The notes: generated from the sequence alone by a model not told the origin. A stretch of 64,000 nucleotides of DNA from Lacinutrix sp. Bg11-31 (GCF_002831665.1 NZ_CP025118.1:682001-746000); one strand, 5' to 3'. Positions 15,541-26,436 are shown, counted from the stretch's first letter. Numbers and translations: made by a program.

Positions 15541-17997
15541 TTATTGACCTTCGTTTGCTAATAATTGATCGAGAGCAACTAAATCTACAACTAAAACTTG
15601 TCTTGCTTTACTGCCTTCAAAACCACCAACAATGCCAGCAGCTTCTAACTGATCTATAATACGACCTGCACGATTGTAACCTAATTTTAGCTTACGTTGC
15701 AATAAAGAGGCAGAACCTTGTTGCGCTATTACAATAATTTCTGCAGCATCTCTAAACAGTTTATCTCTATCATCAATATCTATATCAAGACTCGTGCCAC
15801 CTTCTTCACCAACATATTCTGGAAGTAAATAAGCATCAGGATATGCTTTTTGAGCACCAATAAAATCAACTATTTTTTCTACTTCAGGTGTATCAACAAA
15901 AGCACATTGTACTCTAATCATGTCGTTTCCTTGTGTGTATAACATGTCTCCACGACCAATAAGTTGGTCTGCTCCACCAGCATCTAAAATAGTACGCGAA
16001 TCTATTTTACTAGAGACTCTAAAAGCTATACGTGCTGGAAAATTGGCTTTAATAATACCTGTAATTACGTTTACAGAAGGACGTTGTGTTGCAATAATTA
16101 AATGAATACCAATAGCACGTGCTAATTGCGCTAAACGAGCAACAGGAGTTTCTACCTCCTTACCTGCAGTCATAATTAAATCGGCAAACTCATCGACAAC
16201 CAAAACAATGTACGGTAAAAAAGCATGTCCATCGTTAGGGTTTAATTTACGTGCTTTAAATTTTGTGTTATACTCTACAATGTTACGACATAATGCGTTT
16301 TTAAGCATTTCGTAACGGTTATCCATTTCAATACACAATGAATTAAGCGTATGAATTACTTTAGTATTGTCTGTTATAATAGCTTCAGCTTCATCTGGAA
16401 GTTTAGCTAAGTAATGTCTTTCAATTTTATTGAATAAATTTAATTCTACTTTTTTAGGATCTACCAATACAAACTTAACTTCCGCAGGATGCTTTTTGTA
16501 TAATAATGATGTTAATACAGCATTCAATCCAACCGATTTTCCTTGTCCTGTTGCTCCAGCCATTAAAAGGTGAGGCATTTTTGCTAAATCAATAACTAAA
16601 GTTTCATTACTAATTGTTTTTCCAATAGCAATTGGTAAATGCATTTTTGTATTTTGAAACTTTTGAGAAGCAATAACTGAGCGCATAGAAACAATAGTTG
16701 CATTCGTGTTTGGTACCTCTATACCAATAGTTCCTTTTCCAGGTATTGGCGCTATAATTCTAATTCCTAAAGCAGCTAAGGATAACGCAATGTCATCTTC
16801 TAAATTTTTAATTTTAGAAATACGTACACCAGCTTCTGGAACAATTTCATATAATGTTACTGTTGGTCCAATGGTTGCTTTAATACTTGCAATACCAATT
16901 TTATAATTGTTTAACGTTTCAACAATTTTATTTTTGTTAGCTTCTAGTTCTTCTTGATTTATGGTAACACCTTCGTTATCATATTTTTTTAATAAATCTA
17001 AAGGCGGAAATTGATAGTTGCCTAACTCTAGAGTAGGATCGTATGGTCCAAAATCTGCTACTAGTTTATCAGAAAGATTATCGGTTTCAGATTTCTCTTC
17101 AATTATTTTTTCTACTTCAATTTCTACTTCTGGTTCATCTTCTGGAATTTCAATTTCCATTGTAGAAGTGCTAACGCTAGGTTTTTCAACCTTTGGCGTT
17201 TCTACTTTTAATTCTGTAGTTGAAGTGTTTAGTTTCGTTTCAATTTTAGAGTGTTTAGCTATTGTAGGCTCAACAGTCTCTTCTTTAATTTCGAAAGCCG
17301 ATTTAAAAGCTTCGGCTTCATCAGATAAAGCATTATCTACAGGAACTATAATATCTTTAGAAGCTGCATTAAATTCAGATTTAATATCTTTTTTTGCGCT
17401 TCTTAATAACGTACCAATTCGTTCTGGTGTAAAACCAAATCTAATAGCTAAATAAGTAATTAAACCGAAAAGGAGCAGCAACGCAACACCTATTTTACCA
17501 ATATAGTCTTGTAGGAAGTTGTTTAATTCAAAGCCAATAGTTCCACTTAAAACTCCAATTTTTGGAGCGATAAAGGCTAGAAAAATAGATAGCCATATTG
17601 TTATAATAATGCCCCAAAACCAATGCTTAAAAAGTTTCTCTTTTTTAAGATCTAAAAGAATATAAATTCCAGATAAGAAAATAAGTCCAGCAAAAATAAA
17701 GGATGCAATACCAAAACCACGTTGTATAAAGAGATCACTAATCCAAGCACCACTTTGGCTTGCCCAGTTTTGTGTTTCTACTACTCTAGATGGAAATTCA
17801 CTAAGCACGCTTTGGTCTGCTTTTCCAGTAAATAAAAAAGATAAAAAGGCTATAAAAATTAAGACACCTAAAAGCACTAAAAGACTACCAAAAATTAGCT
17901 TTTGTTGACTTGTAAGTTTAAAATCAGGTTTTTTAAAGCTTAACTTTTTCTTGGCTGTTTTAGGTTTAGGTTTAGATTTCGATTTTGTTTTCGCCAT
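15541..17997 (-). CDS. ftsK: DNA translocase FtsK
   Basis: This 818-residue protein has a basic N-terminus and four membrane segments (about 31-55, 95-115, 126-146 and 165-186). A charged low-complexity linker (about 200-310) follows. The motor domain has Walker A GATGQGKS at 481-488 and Walker B-like VLVVDEFADL. The C-terminal winged-helix gamma domain, LLQRKLKLGYNRAGRIIDQL, reads KOPS-like polarity sites. It pumps chromosomal DNA at the division septum and supports dimer resolution. It lies at the head of ftsK-lolA-lptF. Confidence 0.96.
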   Translation of the reverse strand: MAKTKSKSKPKPKTAKKKLSFKKPDFKLTSQQKLIFGSLLVLLGVLIFIAFLSFLFTGKADQSVLSEFPSRVVETQNWASQSGAWISDLFIQRGFGIASFIFAGLIFLSGIYILLDLKKEKLFKHWFWGIIITIWLSIFLAFIAPKIGVLSGTIGFELNNFLQDYIGKIGVALLLLFGLITYLAIRFGFTPERIGTLLRSAKKDIKSEFNAASKDIIVPVDNALSDEAEAFKSAFEIKEETVEPTIAKHSKIETKLNTSTTELKVETPKVEKPSVSTSTMEIEIPEDEPEVEIEVEKIIEEKSETDNLSDKLVADFGPYDPTLELGNYQFPPLDLLKKYDNEGVTINQEELEANKNKIVETLNNYKIGIASIKATIGPTVTLYEIVPEAGVRISKIKNLEDDIALSLAALGIRIIAPIPGKGTIGIEVPNTNATIVSMRSVIASQKFQNTKMHLPIAIGKTISNETLVIDLAKMPHLLMAGATGQGKSVGLNAVLTSLLYKKHPAEVKFVLVDPKKVELNLFNKIERHYLAKLPDEAEAIITDNTKVIHTLNSLCIEMDNRYEMLKNALCRNIVEYNTKFKARKLNPNDGHAFLPYIVLVVDEFADLIMTAGKEVETPVARLAQLARAIGIHLIIATQRPSVNVITGIIKANFPARIAFRVSSKIDSRTILDAGGADQLIGRGDMLYTQGNDMIRVQCAFVDTPEVEKIVDFIGAQKAYPDAYLLPEYVGEEGGTSLDIDIDDRDKLFRDAAEIIVIAQQGSASLLQRKLKLGYNRAGRIIDQLEAAGIVGGFEGSKARQVLVVDLVALDQLLANEGQ

Positions 17998-18091
17998 TTT
18001 TGGTTTTTAGATTGCGTAAAAATAAACAAATTCAATCGATTATTTTGATGTTTTCTAGTATTGTTAACGGTATTTACGAAGTCTAATTGTG

Positions 18092-18463
18092 TTAGAAAAT
18101 CTTTGGGATATATATTATACAACCAATTACAATTGCAGCAATAGCAACAATAAAAACCGCTCCTGCTGCCAAATCTTTAACTAAACCAATTTTTGGGTGG
18201 TGTTCTGGGTGAATAAAATCTGCAATTTCTTCAATAGCAGTATTTACACCTTCAATAGCCATAATAAGAGCAATAATTAAAATTTGAATACACCATTCTG
18301 TTGTCGAAAGGCCAACATAAAAGCCTAGAATAGTCATTATTATGCCAATAGTAAACTGTACTTTTAGGCTCGCCTCAGTAGTAATTAAAAGGTAGGCTCC
18401 TTTAAATGCAAAGCCTACACTTTTAATTCTATTTACTAAAAAAGAGTCCTTTTTTTTATTCAT
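18092..18463 (-). CDS. dgkA: Diacylglycerol kinase family membrane protein
   Basis: The product is a 123-residue integral membrane protein of the prokaryotic DgkA/undecaprenol kinase family, with three hydrophobic helices. The family motif is AIEGVNTAIEEIADFIHPE, giving the catalytic Glu residues, followed by KDLAAGAVF. Members phosphorylate diacylglycerol or undecaprenol at the inner membrane. It overlaps the end of tpx by 8 bp, so the two are co-transcribed, and ftsK follows 94 bp downstream. Which lipid it uses is undecided. Confidence 0.9.
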   Translation of the reverse strand: MNKKKDSFLVNRIKSVGFAFKGAYLLITTEASLKVQFTIGIIMTILGFYVGLSTTEWCIQILIIALIMAIEGVNTAIEEIADFIHPEHHPKIGLVKDLAAGAVFIVAIAAIVIGCIIYIPKIF

Positions 18464-18962
18464 CTAAAAGAGCATACAAAGACGCTTTATAATTTGGTTC
18501 GTCTCCAACTTCTTGTACTTGTTCTGTGTATTTTACAATACCATTTTCGTCTAAAACAATAACACAACGCGAGTGTAAACCTTCAAATGCTCCATTAGCA
18601 ATTTCTAAACCGTAGTCTTTACCAAATTGTCCTGTTTTAAAGTCTGACAACATCATAACATTATCAATACCTTCTGCACCACAAAAACGTGCTTGAGCAA
18701 ATGGTAAATCTCTAGAAATACATAATACTCTTGTGTTTTCCATTTCTGCAGCTTCTTTATTAAATGTTCTTACAGAAGTAGCGCAAGTTCCAGTGTCTAC
18801 ACTTGGGAATATATTTAAAACAATTTTTGAGCCTTCGAAGTCTGATAGTTTTTGAGTTGATAAATCGCTTACTGTTAGTAAGAAGTCTGGAGCTTTTTCT
18901 CCTATTTTTGGAAGATTTCCAACTGTTTCTGTTGCTGCTCCACCTAATGTTATTTTAGCCAT
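18456..18962 (-). CDS. tpx: Thiol peroxidase
   Basis: An atypical 2-Cys peroxiredoxin of the Tpx family with 168 residues. The peroxidatic Cys60 lies in the family motif PSVDTGTCATSVR, and the resolving Cys94 in ARFCGAEG. The enzyme reduces hydroperoxides using thioredoxin. It is divergent from katG across a 218-bp gap, which gives a peroxide-defence pair. The gap has inverted repeats that could bind a shared regulator. It is the first gene of a tpx-dgkA unit. Confidence 0.95.
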   Translation of the reverse strand: MAKITLGGAATETVGNLPKIGEKAPDFLLTVSDLSTQKLSDFEGSKIVLNIFPSVDTGTCATSVRTFNKEAAEMENTRVLCISRDLPFAQARFCGAEGIDNVMMLSDFKTGQFGKDYGLEIANGAFEGLHSRCVIVLDENGIVKYTEQVQEVGDEPNYKASLYALLDE

Positions 18963-19069
18963 TTTGAGTTGTTTTAATTAATCTATAAAATTAAGAATAA
19001 TTAGATGTTTAAACTATATGTTTCACGTTTTTTATTCTAAAATCATAAAATTTAATTATTAAATATTTT

Positions 19070-19100
19070 TTTTTGATAATCAAAAACTATTATAAAATAG
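19070..19100. promoter_or_regulatory. Inverted repeats in the tpx-katG intergenic region
   Basis: Two adjacent palindromes occur: TTTTTGAT-A-ATCAAAAA at 19070-19086 and CTATT-ATAA-AATAG at 19087-19100. They lie between two divergent peroxide-response genes and could be operators, for example for an OxyR- or PerR-like regulator. Function is inferred from position only. Confidence 0.4.
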
Positions 19101-19168
19101 CAACAATCAATTTTCTAATCTTTACTTTTAAGTGATAAATCGCTAATTTTATTAAAATTAATCTTTAA

Positions 19169-21355
<2,187 letters not shown>

Positions 21356-21375
21356 TAAAGTAAGACACTAATTAT

Positions 21376-21413
21376 AAAAGGAATGGGTTTAAAAGCGCAT
21401 TCCTTTTTTTTAT
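21376..21413 (+). terminator. Hairpin terminator or attenuator between katG and the ankyrin gene
   Basis: AAAAGGAATG (21376-21385) pairs with CATTCCTTTT (21398-21407), followed by more T. It may end most katG transcripts, leaving partial read-through into the ankyrin gene 15 bp later. Confidence 0.7.
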
Positions 21414-21427
21414 AAAATGAAACTAAA

Positions 21428-21898
21428 ATGAAAGACCTAAACACCCTTTTTGAAAGTATAAAAAATAACGATAATGCTACTTTAAAAGCAGTGTTAACTG
21501 CCAACCCAAAATTAACCGAAGCTAAAGACCAACGTGGTTTTACACCATTAATTTTGGCTACGTATTTTGATAACGAAGCTGCAACCAAACTATTAGTAGA
21601 ACATAGCGCTCCAATTAACGCTAAAGATGCCTCTGGAAATACCGCATTAATTGGCGTGAGTTTTAAAGGTAATGTAGCTTTTGCTAAGTATTTAATGGAG
21701 AATGGCGCTAATATAAATGAAGTAAACACTAACGGAACAACTGCTTTAACCTTTGCGACACAATACAATAAAGTAGAGATAGTAAAATTGCTTTTAGAGC
21801 ATAAAGCAGATGCTACTATTAAAGATAACGATGGTAAAACGGCTATGGATTATGCAGTAGACAAAAAGTTTACAGAAATTGTTGGGCTTTTGGAGTAG
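21428..21898 (+). CDS. Ankyrin repeat protein associated with catalase
   Basis: This 156-residue protein is built almost entirely of ankyrin repeats. The units show G-TPLI-AT, G-TALIGVS-GN and DGKTAMDYAV signatures at about 33-residue spacing. Ankyrin proteins next to catalase genes (AnkB of Pseudomonas, for example) support catalase activity, and the position right after katG suggests the same here. It has no signal peptide, so it is cytoplasmic. The terminator-like hairpin upstream may lower its expression relative to katG. Confidence 0.85.
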   Translation: MKDLNTLFESIKNNDNATLKAVLTANPKLTEAKDQRGFTPLILATYFDNEAATKLLVEHSAPINAKDASGNTALIGVSFKGNVAFAKYLMENGANINEVNTNGTTALTFATQYNKVEIVKLLLEHKADATIKDNDGKTAMDYAVDKKFTEIVGLLE

Positions 21899-21929
21899 AG
21901 CAGTGGTTTTTAAATATACTATTTAAAGC

Positions 21930-22271
21930 CTATTTGGCTTCTTCTTTTTCGTCCAGCATCTCTAAATAAAGATCCTCTACATATTCTCTTGCCCAAGCTG
22001 TTCTTCTTAAAAAACCAAGACTAGATTTCATGGTAGGATTGAAGATAAAACAACGAATATTAGTACGCTCTCCCAAATACTCCCAACCATAATGTGCTAC
22101 CAAACGCTCTAAAACTTGTACTAGTTTTACACCATGAAACGGATTGCTTAATTGCGCTTCTGTAGCTTGTTTACGTATGCGTTTAGTTTTTGGTTGTGAC
22201 TCTGTTTCTTGAGGTTTCTCAGGTTGCGTGTTTGTATTAGCCAATTCGTTCTTGTTTTTATTTGTGTCCAT
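21930..22271 (-). CDS. VF530 family DNA-binding-like protein (DUF2132)
   Basis: The C-terminal 70 residues (NPFHGVKLVQVLERLV, YGWEYLGERTNIRCF and NPTMKSSLGFLRRTAWAR) are a VF530/DUF2132 domain. This is a small alpha/beta fold with suspected nucleic-acid contact. A Lys/Gln/Glu-rich N-terminus of about 40 residues precedes it. I chose the ATG at 22271 (113 residues) over a GTG at 22295. The gene converges on the ankyrin gene and lies at the edge of the accessory region. Function is unknown. Confidence 0.8.
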   Translation of the reverse strand: MDTNKNKNELANTNTQPEKPQETESQPKTKRIRKQATEAQLSNPFHGVKLVQVLERLVAHYGWEYLGERTNIRCFIFNPTMKSSLGFLRRTAWAREYVEDLYLEMLDEKEEAK

Positions 22272-22427
22272 TATTGGTGTATGGTTTGTTGTCACTTTTA
22301 TTTTTGTGTGGTGCGTTACCAGATCGTTCTGTTTACTTTATTTCTATTTTAAACGTTATTTTATTATTTGCTAAAAAAGGTAATTTAGTTGAAAAATTTG
22401 ACAATATCAAGTTTCAATTAAAACACA

Positions 22428-22453
22428 AGCCACCTTGATTTTACAAGGTGGTT
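22428..22453. terminator. Hairpin CCACCTTG/CAAGGTGG
   Basis: A perfect 8-bp stem (22430-22437 with 22444-22451) surrounds ATTTTA. It resembles the hairpins at 26976 and 30373, so it may be a dispersed element as well as a terminator. Confidence 0.55.
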
Positions 22454-22589
22454 ATAGAAATGTTTTTAGAACAAGATTTTGTTACAACTTGCACTAAAGA
22501 AATGCACTTAGACTGTTTTTATTTTTTTATAAAAAGAAGATAAATAATTATGAAATAGAATTTTAAAATTCTATTTGTTAGATACGTAT

Positions 22590-22768
22590 GTTGGTAGTTA
22601 ATCGCAGCGCAGCGTAGAATTAATTGCCAACGTGCGGCTCGTATAAGAAACGTAGGGCAGCTGATAAACACTATCGTTTCGGTTCATTACTTTGCTAAAA
22701 TACACAGACCTTTCGGTTTGGCATAAACGCCCTATGTTTTTTACACATTATTAGCGGTAAGTGGTAAG
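22590..22768. repeat. Left palindromic element bordering the ABC-3C cassette
   Basis: This non-coding stretch has two nested structures. The first is GTTGGTAGTTAAT (22590-22602) against 22619-22631, with a GCAGCGCAGCG loop. The second has arms ACGTAGGGC (near 22650) and GCCCTATGT (near 22730). Its minus-strand right end reads GCTAATAATGTGTAAAAAA and its other end TTTCTTATACGAG, both shared with the element at 26124. The last bases stop 2 bp before the ATPase stop codon. It has no ORF. It may be a recombination site or cassette boundary; that is inference. Confidence 0.6.
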
Positions 22769-22770
22769 TT

Positions 22771-24582
22771 TTATTTCGTAGGTATAAAGCCATTTTCTCT
22801 TGTGTATTTTATATGATTTATGTTTTCTTTTATATCTATTGGAGGTTCTTCATTTTCAATTACTATTATTTGTTTTAAATCAGTTTGAGTAGCTATATAT
22901 CTGTAAAAATCCATAGCTAAGTCATCACTAACCCTTTCTTCACCAATATTTTCTGATTTTTTATATGAGACCAATGGAGAGTCTAAAATTGGAATGCCAA
23001 TAGAATAATCTTTTGCAATTACTAACTCATGTAAAGCTAAAATAAATGCAGAATAAAAAATTGCTCGATAACCTTTTCCAAACAGATTTCTGTTTTCACC
23101 TGATATTACAAAATCGTTTTGCTCTTCACTATAGCTAACATCTGTTAATCTTAGGTAATTATAACCTTTAAGGACTGACTTCATTGATTTTGAAAGAGGA
23201 GTTAAAGAGGCTGTCGAAATATGTTCAAATGAATCTTTAGAACTAGAAATAGGTAAAGAGTTTTCTAATTTTTCTTCTTTTTCTTTGAATTTGTTAAGTT
23301 GTTCAAACTTATATAAAGCACCAAGAAGATGACTCTTCTTTTCATTTTGTTTATTGATTTGTTCAATTATTGAACCCATTTCTAATCCAACTCCTTTATC
23401 AAGTTCTAAAGTAGATTTTTCTATATTTTTTTCTAAATCCAATACCTCTAGAGAAAGAGAAGTGGTTTCTTCTTTTAAAACCTTTTCAGATTCAATTAAT
23501 TCCTGAATCAAGGATTCAACTTTTAGTATTTCTTTACTGCAAGAATCTATTATTTTCTTAATTTCTGCACTTGAACACTCTTCTTCTATTTCTCCATTAC
23601 AAAGAGGACAAGTTCCATTAGTTGAATGATTTTCTTCATTCAATAATATACTTGTTTCTGTTGTAGATTTTAAACGTGAAATGTCAGAATGATAATGAAG
23701 TTTTAAAAGATTTGACCTTTTATATAATTCATCAATAACTCTTTTTCGAGATTGTTTCTTGTAGAGTATATTTAGGTCTTCTTTTCGCTTATTTTCAATT
23801 TCATTAAATTGCTTTTGAAGACTAGAGTGTTTTTTACTTAGCTTTACAAGACTAGAGTTAGTTTCTATAAGCATCGATGAAGGTTCAACTTTGTAAGCTT
23901 TTAATTCATTCGTATTATCACTTATAAATTCTTTTAAGATTTCTAATTTACCTTTTCTATTTGCTATTTGATTAGTAGTAAGTGGCGAAATTATGCTACT
24001 ATCATCTTTACCAGTAGCAATTAGCTTTAAGACACTAGATTCAATTGTTTTATCTCTGTCGTTATGTACTACTATAGAATCCTCTGTAGTTATTCTAGTT
24101 TCATTAACCATTGAAAATTTTACAATATCTCTGTAAGAAATCTGTCTAGTTTTGCCACTTTTGTTTGTTCGTATTTTTTTGCCTGATAAATTATTTAATT
24201 TTAATAAAAAAGCAGAAATTGTTTTTTGACTAGCTGGATTGTGTCTTCTATTAAGAGTTTCAAATTCATCCGCTTCTTTGATACCATCAATAGATGAATT
24301 ATATAGTTTAAAATTCCCTCCTTTTAAATCACTTAATAAGGTAAATGGTTCATTCTTATTATCTCTTATTTCTAGATATATAGATTCATACGCTCTCGCT
24401 TCTTTAATATCTTTAGGTGGTTTTGAGGCACCAAACATATAATTTAAACATTGAAAAATATATGACTTACCTACATTAGAAGGTCCAGTAATTACATTAA
24501 CTCCTTTTTCGAAAACTATACTGGCTTTATTTAATGATTCTCCAACTAGTCTTAACTCTTTTAATATAAAACCTGCTTTCAT
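22771..24582 (-). CDS. ABC-3C system ATPase (SMC/Rad50-like, zinc hook)
   Basis: This 603-residue protein has Walker A GPSNVGKS at residues 33-40. Two coiled-coil arms (about 205-300 and 340-440) flank a zinc-hook motif CPLC at 325-328. The C-terminal lobe carries SGENRNLFGKGYRAIF (about 494-509) at the signature position and a Walker B strand IGIPILDSPL (528-537). The Walker B strand lacks a Glu right after the Asp, as in DUF3732-like ATPases. The position of this gene third in an effector/middle/ATPase operon identifies it as the ATPase of an ABC-three-component system. It probably senses invading DNA or stress and licenses the effector. The ATG overlaps the previous stop (TAATG). Confidence 0.88.
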   Translation of the reverse strand: MKAGFILKELRLVGESLNKASIVFEKGVNVITGPSNVGKSYIFQCLNYMFGASKPPKDIKEARAYESIYLEIRDNKNEPFTLLSDLKGGNFKLYNSSIDGIKEADEFETLNRRHNPASQKTISAFLLKLNNLSGKKIRTNKSGKTRQISYRDIVKFSMVNETRITTEDSIVVHNDRDKTIESSVLKLIATGKDDSSIISPLTTNQIANRKGKLEILKEFISDNTNELKAYKVEPSSMLIETNSSLVKLSKKHSSLQKQFNEIENKRKEDLNILYKKQSRKRVIDELYKRSNLLKLHYHSDISRLKSTTETSILLNEENHSTNGTCPLCNGEIEEECSSAEIKKIIDSCSKEILKVESLIQELIESEKVLKEETTSLSLEVLDLEKNIEKSTLELDKGVGLEMGSIIEQINKQNEKKSHLLGALYKFEQLNKFKEKEEKLENSLPISSSKDSFEHISTASLTPLSKSMKSVLKGYNYLRLTDVSYSEEQNDFVISGENRNLFGKGYRAIFYSAFILALHELVIAKDYSIGIPILDSPLVSYKKSENIGEERVSDDLAMDFYRYIATQTDLKQIIVIENEEPPIDIKENINHIKYTRENGFIPTK

Positions 24583-25073
24583 TATTGTAGAATTTCAATA
24601 TTAAACTCATTACTTATTTCTGATAATCTTGGAGTCATAATGCTTTTTAGTTCTTTTTTTGTGTGTTTTGAATATTTACTAACTGCCCAATTAGCCTTTT
24701 CTTGAAGTTTTGTTGAATATGTTTCCTCAAGTGATTCAAGAAACGGCATTGCATTTTCAGTTGCTTTATATTCTATACCATTAATATTGTATTGTTTTTC
24801 AATTAATTTTTTTATTATAAAAAGATTTAATCCTTTTTGTATAATTGAACTTCTAATCATTATTTCACCAGAACGATAAGGTACTGCTGGGTGTAGGCTT
24901 TGAGTTGTTTTGTCAATATCTGCTGAATGTATTGTTAGGTAATCTAGATAAACAAGGTTTTGTAAATCAAAAGATTTAGGAAATGCCTCATTTAATATAG
25001 TTAAGATTCGAAGACCAGATTCAACACTGTTATTGAATGGATTTATGTTTTTTTTAGTTTCCATTATGTCCAT
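24582..25073 (-). CDS. ABC-3C system middle component
   Basis: The small alpha-rich protein of 163 residues (160 from a second ATG at 25064) has the pattern SGLRILTILNEAFP, DLQNLVYLDYLTIHS, LHPAVPYRSGEIMIR and KGLNLFIIKKLIE. This matches middle components of ABC-three-component systems, sometimes mislabelled as a threonine transporter; no membrane segment is present. It likely bridges effector and ATPase. The second ATG overlaps the effector's stop as TAATG, and its own stop overlaps the ATPase start the same way, so the three proteins are translationally coupled. The start choice between 25073 and 25064 is open. Confidence 0.87.
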   Translation of the reverse strand: MDIMETKKNINPFNNSVESGLRILTILNEAFPKSFDLQNLVYLDYLTIHSADIDKTTQSLHPAVPYRSGEIMIRSSIIQKGLNLFIIKKLIEKQYNINGIEYKATENAMPFLESLEETYSTKLQEKANWAVSKYSKHTKKELKSIMTPRLSEISNEFNIEILQ

Positions 25074-26113
25074 TTAATTTTATTATCATTAACTAACTGA
25101 TGACAAATTCCCTTTTTATCATAAATTAGGCTGACGTCCTTTAGTGGGTTTGAGGAAATTATTACTTTACTAGCTTCTTTTTCTACTTCTTTTACTTTTA
25201 TGAAGCTATTCGAATGAATATCTTCTACAATATCAACAATACCTTCAAATATTTCTTTTTGAAAATCATCAAAGGTGTCAATGGGTAGGTTATCTCTAGT
25301 GAAATTCCTTAACTGTTCTGCATGATGAAAACTCATTCTTGCTCGTGTAAAATGATTTTTATATAATTCTTTAGAATCTAAATTTGATACATTTTTATAA
25401 TTTTCTTTACTTTCAGAACTATAAGCAGATAATAGTTGATTAACATATGTCGTTTCAGAACTTTTAATAGTATCAGGTATTGTATTTATATCCAGTTTTT
25501 CACGTTCAGGTAATCCTCCACCAAATCTAATTTTATGATTTGGATGTTTTTTATGTTCTTTTAAAATGTTTTTAGTATGAATTTTTGTAAAAATTGAAAA
25601 ATCAAAACTTTCTATCCAATTGAGTAATTTACCTTCTAATTTAATAGGTGTACTAGATATACCGTTTTCACAATACTTTGCCCAATTTGTTTTTATGGCA
25701 TCTTTTAAGTCAATTGGATTTTGTAGTAATTTTGAAAGGGAAGTTCCACAACCTTTAGGAGAAACAAAATAGAATTTTCTAGGCTTTGGATACTCTTTTT
25801 GAAATGTGTAATATAAAATTTTACCAAACTCTTTATAAACTTGAGTAGGTGTTAATGCATTGTCATAATGCTTACATTGAAAACAATCCCAAGTATAGTT
25901 AGGTTTATCTTTATCTGTTACATAACCAACAACATCTCTTCCTTTATCACCAGCTCCACCAAACCTTTCTCCGTCTAAATATTCAACTTTTTTTAAATCA
26001 ATCCATTCTTCAATAAACTCTTCCCAGTCATCAAATGACATATGCTCAATCATCTTAAGAGGTATTATTCTCTTTCCGTAATTGACTTGATGTGATGTTT
26101 TGTAGAATTCCAT
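25064..26113 (-). CDS. ABC-3C effector with restriction-endonuclease-like domain
   Basis: From the ATG at 26113 the protein has 349 residues. A longer in-frame start at 26206 reads through palindromic DNA and is rejected. The N-terminal domain has GAGDKGRDVVG (53-63, Asp60) and DCFQCKHY (76-83, Gln79 and Lys81), the Mrr-like PD-(D/E)xK catalytic pattern, so nuclease activity is likely. The C-terminal part (about 230-349) carries TYVNQLLSAY, FHHAEQLRNFTRD and GICHQLVNDNKIKW, conserved in ABC-3C effectors as the domain that docks on the other components. It is first in the operon, with only 10 bp between its start and the upstream element. Confidence 0.85.
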   Translation of the reverse strand: MEFYKTSHQVNYGKRIIPLKMIEHMSFDDWEEFIEEWIDLKKVEYLDGERFGGAGDKGRDVVGYVTDKDKPNYTWDCFQCKHYDNALTPTQVYKEFGKILYYTFQKEYPKPRKFYFVSPKGCGTSLSKLLQNPIDLKDAIKTNWAKYCENGISSTPIKLEGKLLNWIESFDFSIFTKIHTKNILKEHKKHPNHKIRFGGGLPEREKLDINTIPDTIKSSETTYVNQLLSAYSSESKENYKNVSNLDSKELYKNHFTRARMSFHHAEQLRNFTRDNLPIDTFDDFQKEIFEGIVDIVEDIHSNSFIKVKEVEKEASKVIISSNPLKDVSLIYDKKGICHQLVNDNKIKWT

Positions 26114-26436
26114 TTTTTTTAAGCTTATCACTAACGGTTTGGTATAAGAATAGTTGCGGGTTTGCGTGCGAGGAATTTCCGCAGGAAATTCAGATGTAGC
26201 AAACACGCAACTACCTTTTGATTAAGCACTAAACCGCAATTATTTTTATACATTGTTACCTGTAGTTATTACTTTTCAGTTCCTGTTTTTTTGTCCGCAA
26301 TTCAATTCCTATTGAGTTAATAATTCCGAAAGTGGCTCAATTCACGCACAGTTCAGTTTTCATAAACTTGCTAAATTCCGATAGAGTGAAATTCAGCATA
26401 TGAGTAAATAATTCCACAATATTCAATTCGGATTTT
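26114..26436. other. Non-coding stretch between the two cassettes
   Basis: The first 150 bp is the palindromic element at 26124-26264. From 26265 to 26436 I see AT-rich DNA with repeated TTCAATTC/CAATTC words, including a few short inverted segments. There is no ORF, tRNA or clear promoter for the small membrane protein gene. Confidence 0.6.
26124..26264. repeat. Right palindromic element bordering the ABC-3C cassette
   Basis: Nested inverted repeats: TAGTTGCGGGTTTGC (near 26151) against GCAAACACGCAACTA (near 26199) with one mismatch, and inside them GAATTTCC-GCA-GGAAATTC. Outer ends read, on the minus strand, GGTAACAATGTATAAAAAT and TTCTTATACCAAACCG, matching the left element. CTTATCACTAACGG at 26124-26137 is an imperfect inverted copy of 22755-22768 (11 of 14). 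GTTACCTGTA at 26255-26264 recurs inverted at 26743-26752. Confidence 0.7.

Noticed and set aside
17018..17455. Plus-strand open frame inside ftsK
   Set aside because: It mirrors the acidic low-complexity linker of FtsK; Ser-rich translation without a family pattern.
24582..25073. Threonine/RhtB-type transporter annotation for the middle component
   Set aside because: No membrane helix is present, and the operon context and motifs fit an ABC-3C middle component.
26114..26206. In-frame extension of the ABC-3C effector to 26206
   Set aside because: It reads through the palindromic element and has a low-complexity, non-family sequence. The ATG at 26113 gives a typical effector N-terminus.
22590..26264. 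Classical integron attC sites flanking the ABC-3C operon
   Set aside because: The elements are palindromic and bracket the genes, but lack the RYYYAAC/GTTRRRY core, and no integrase gene is in the window.
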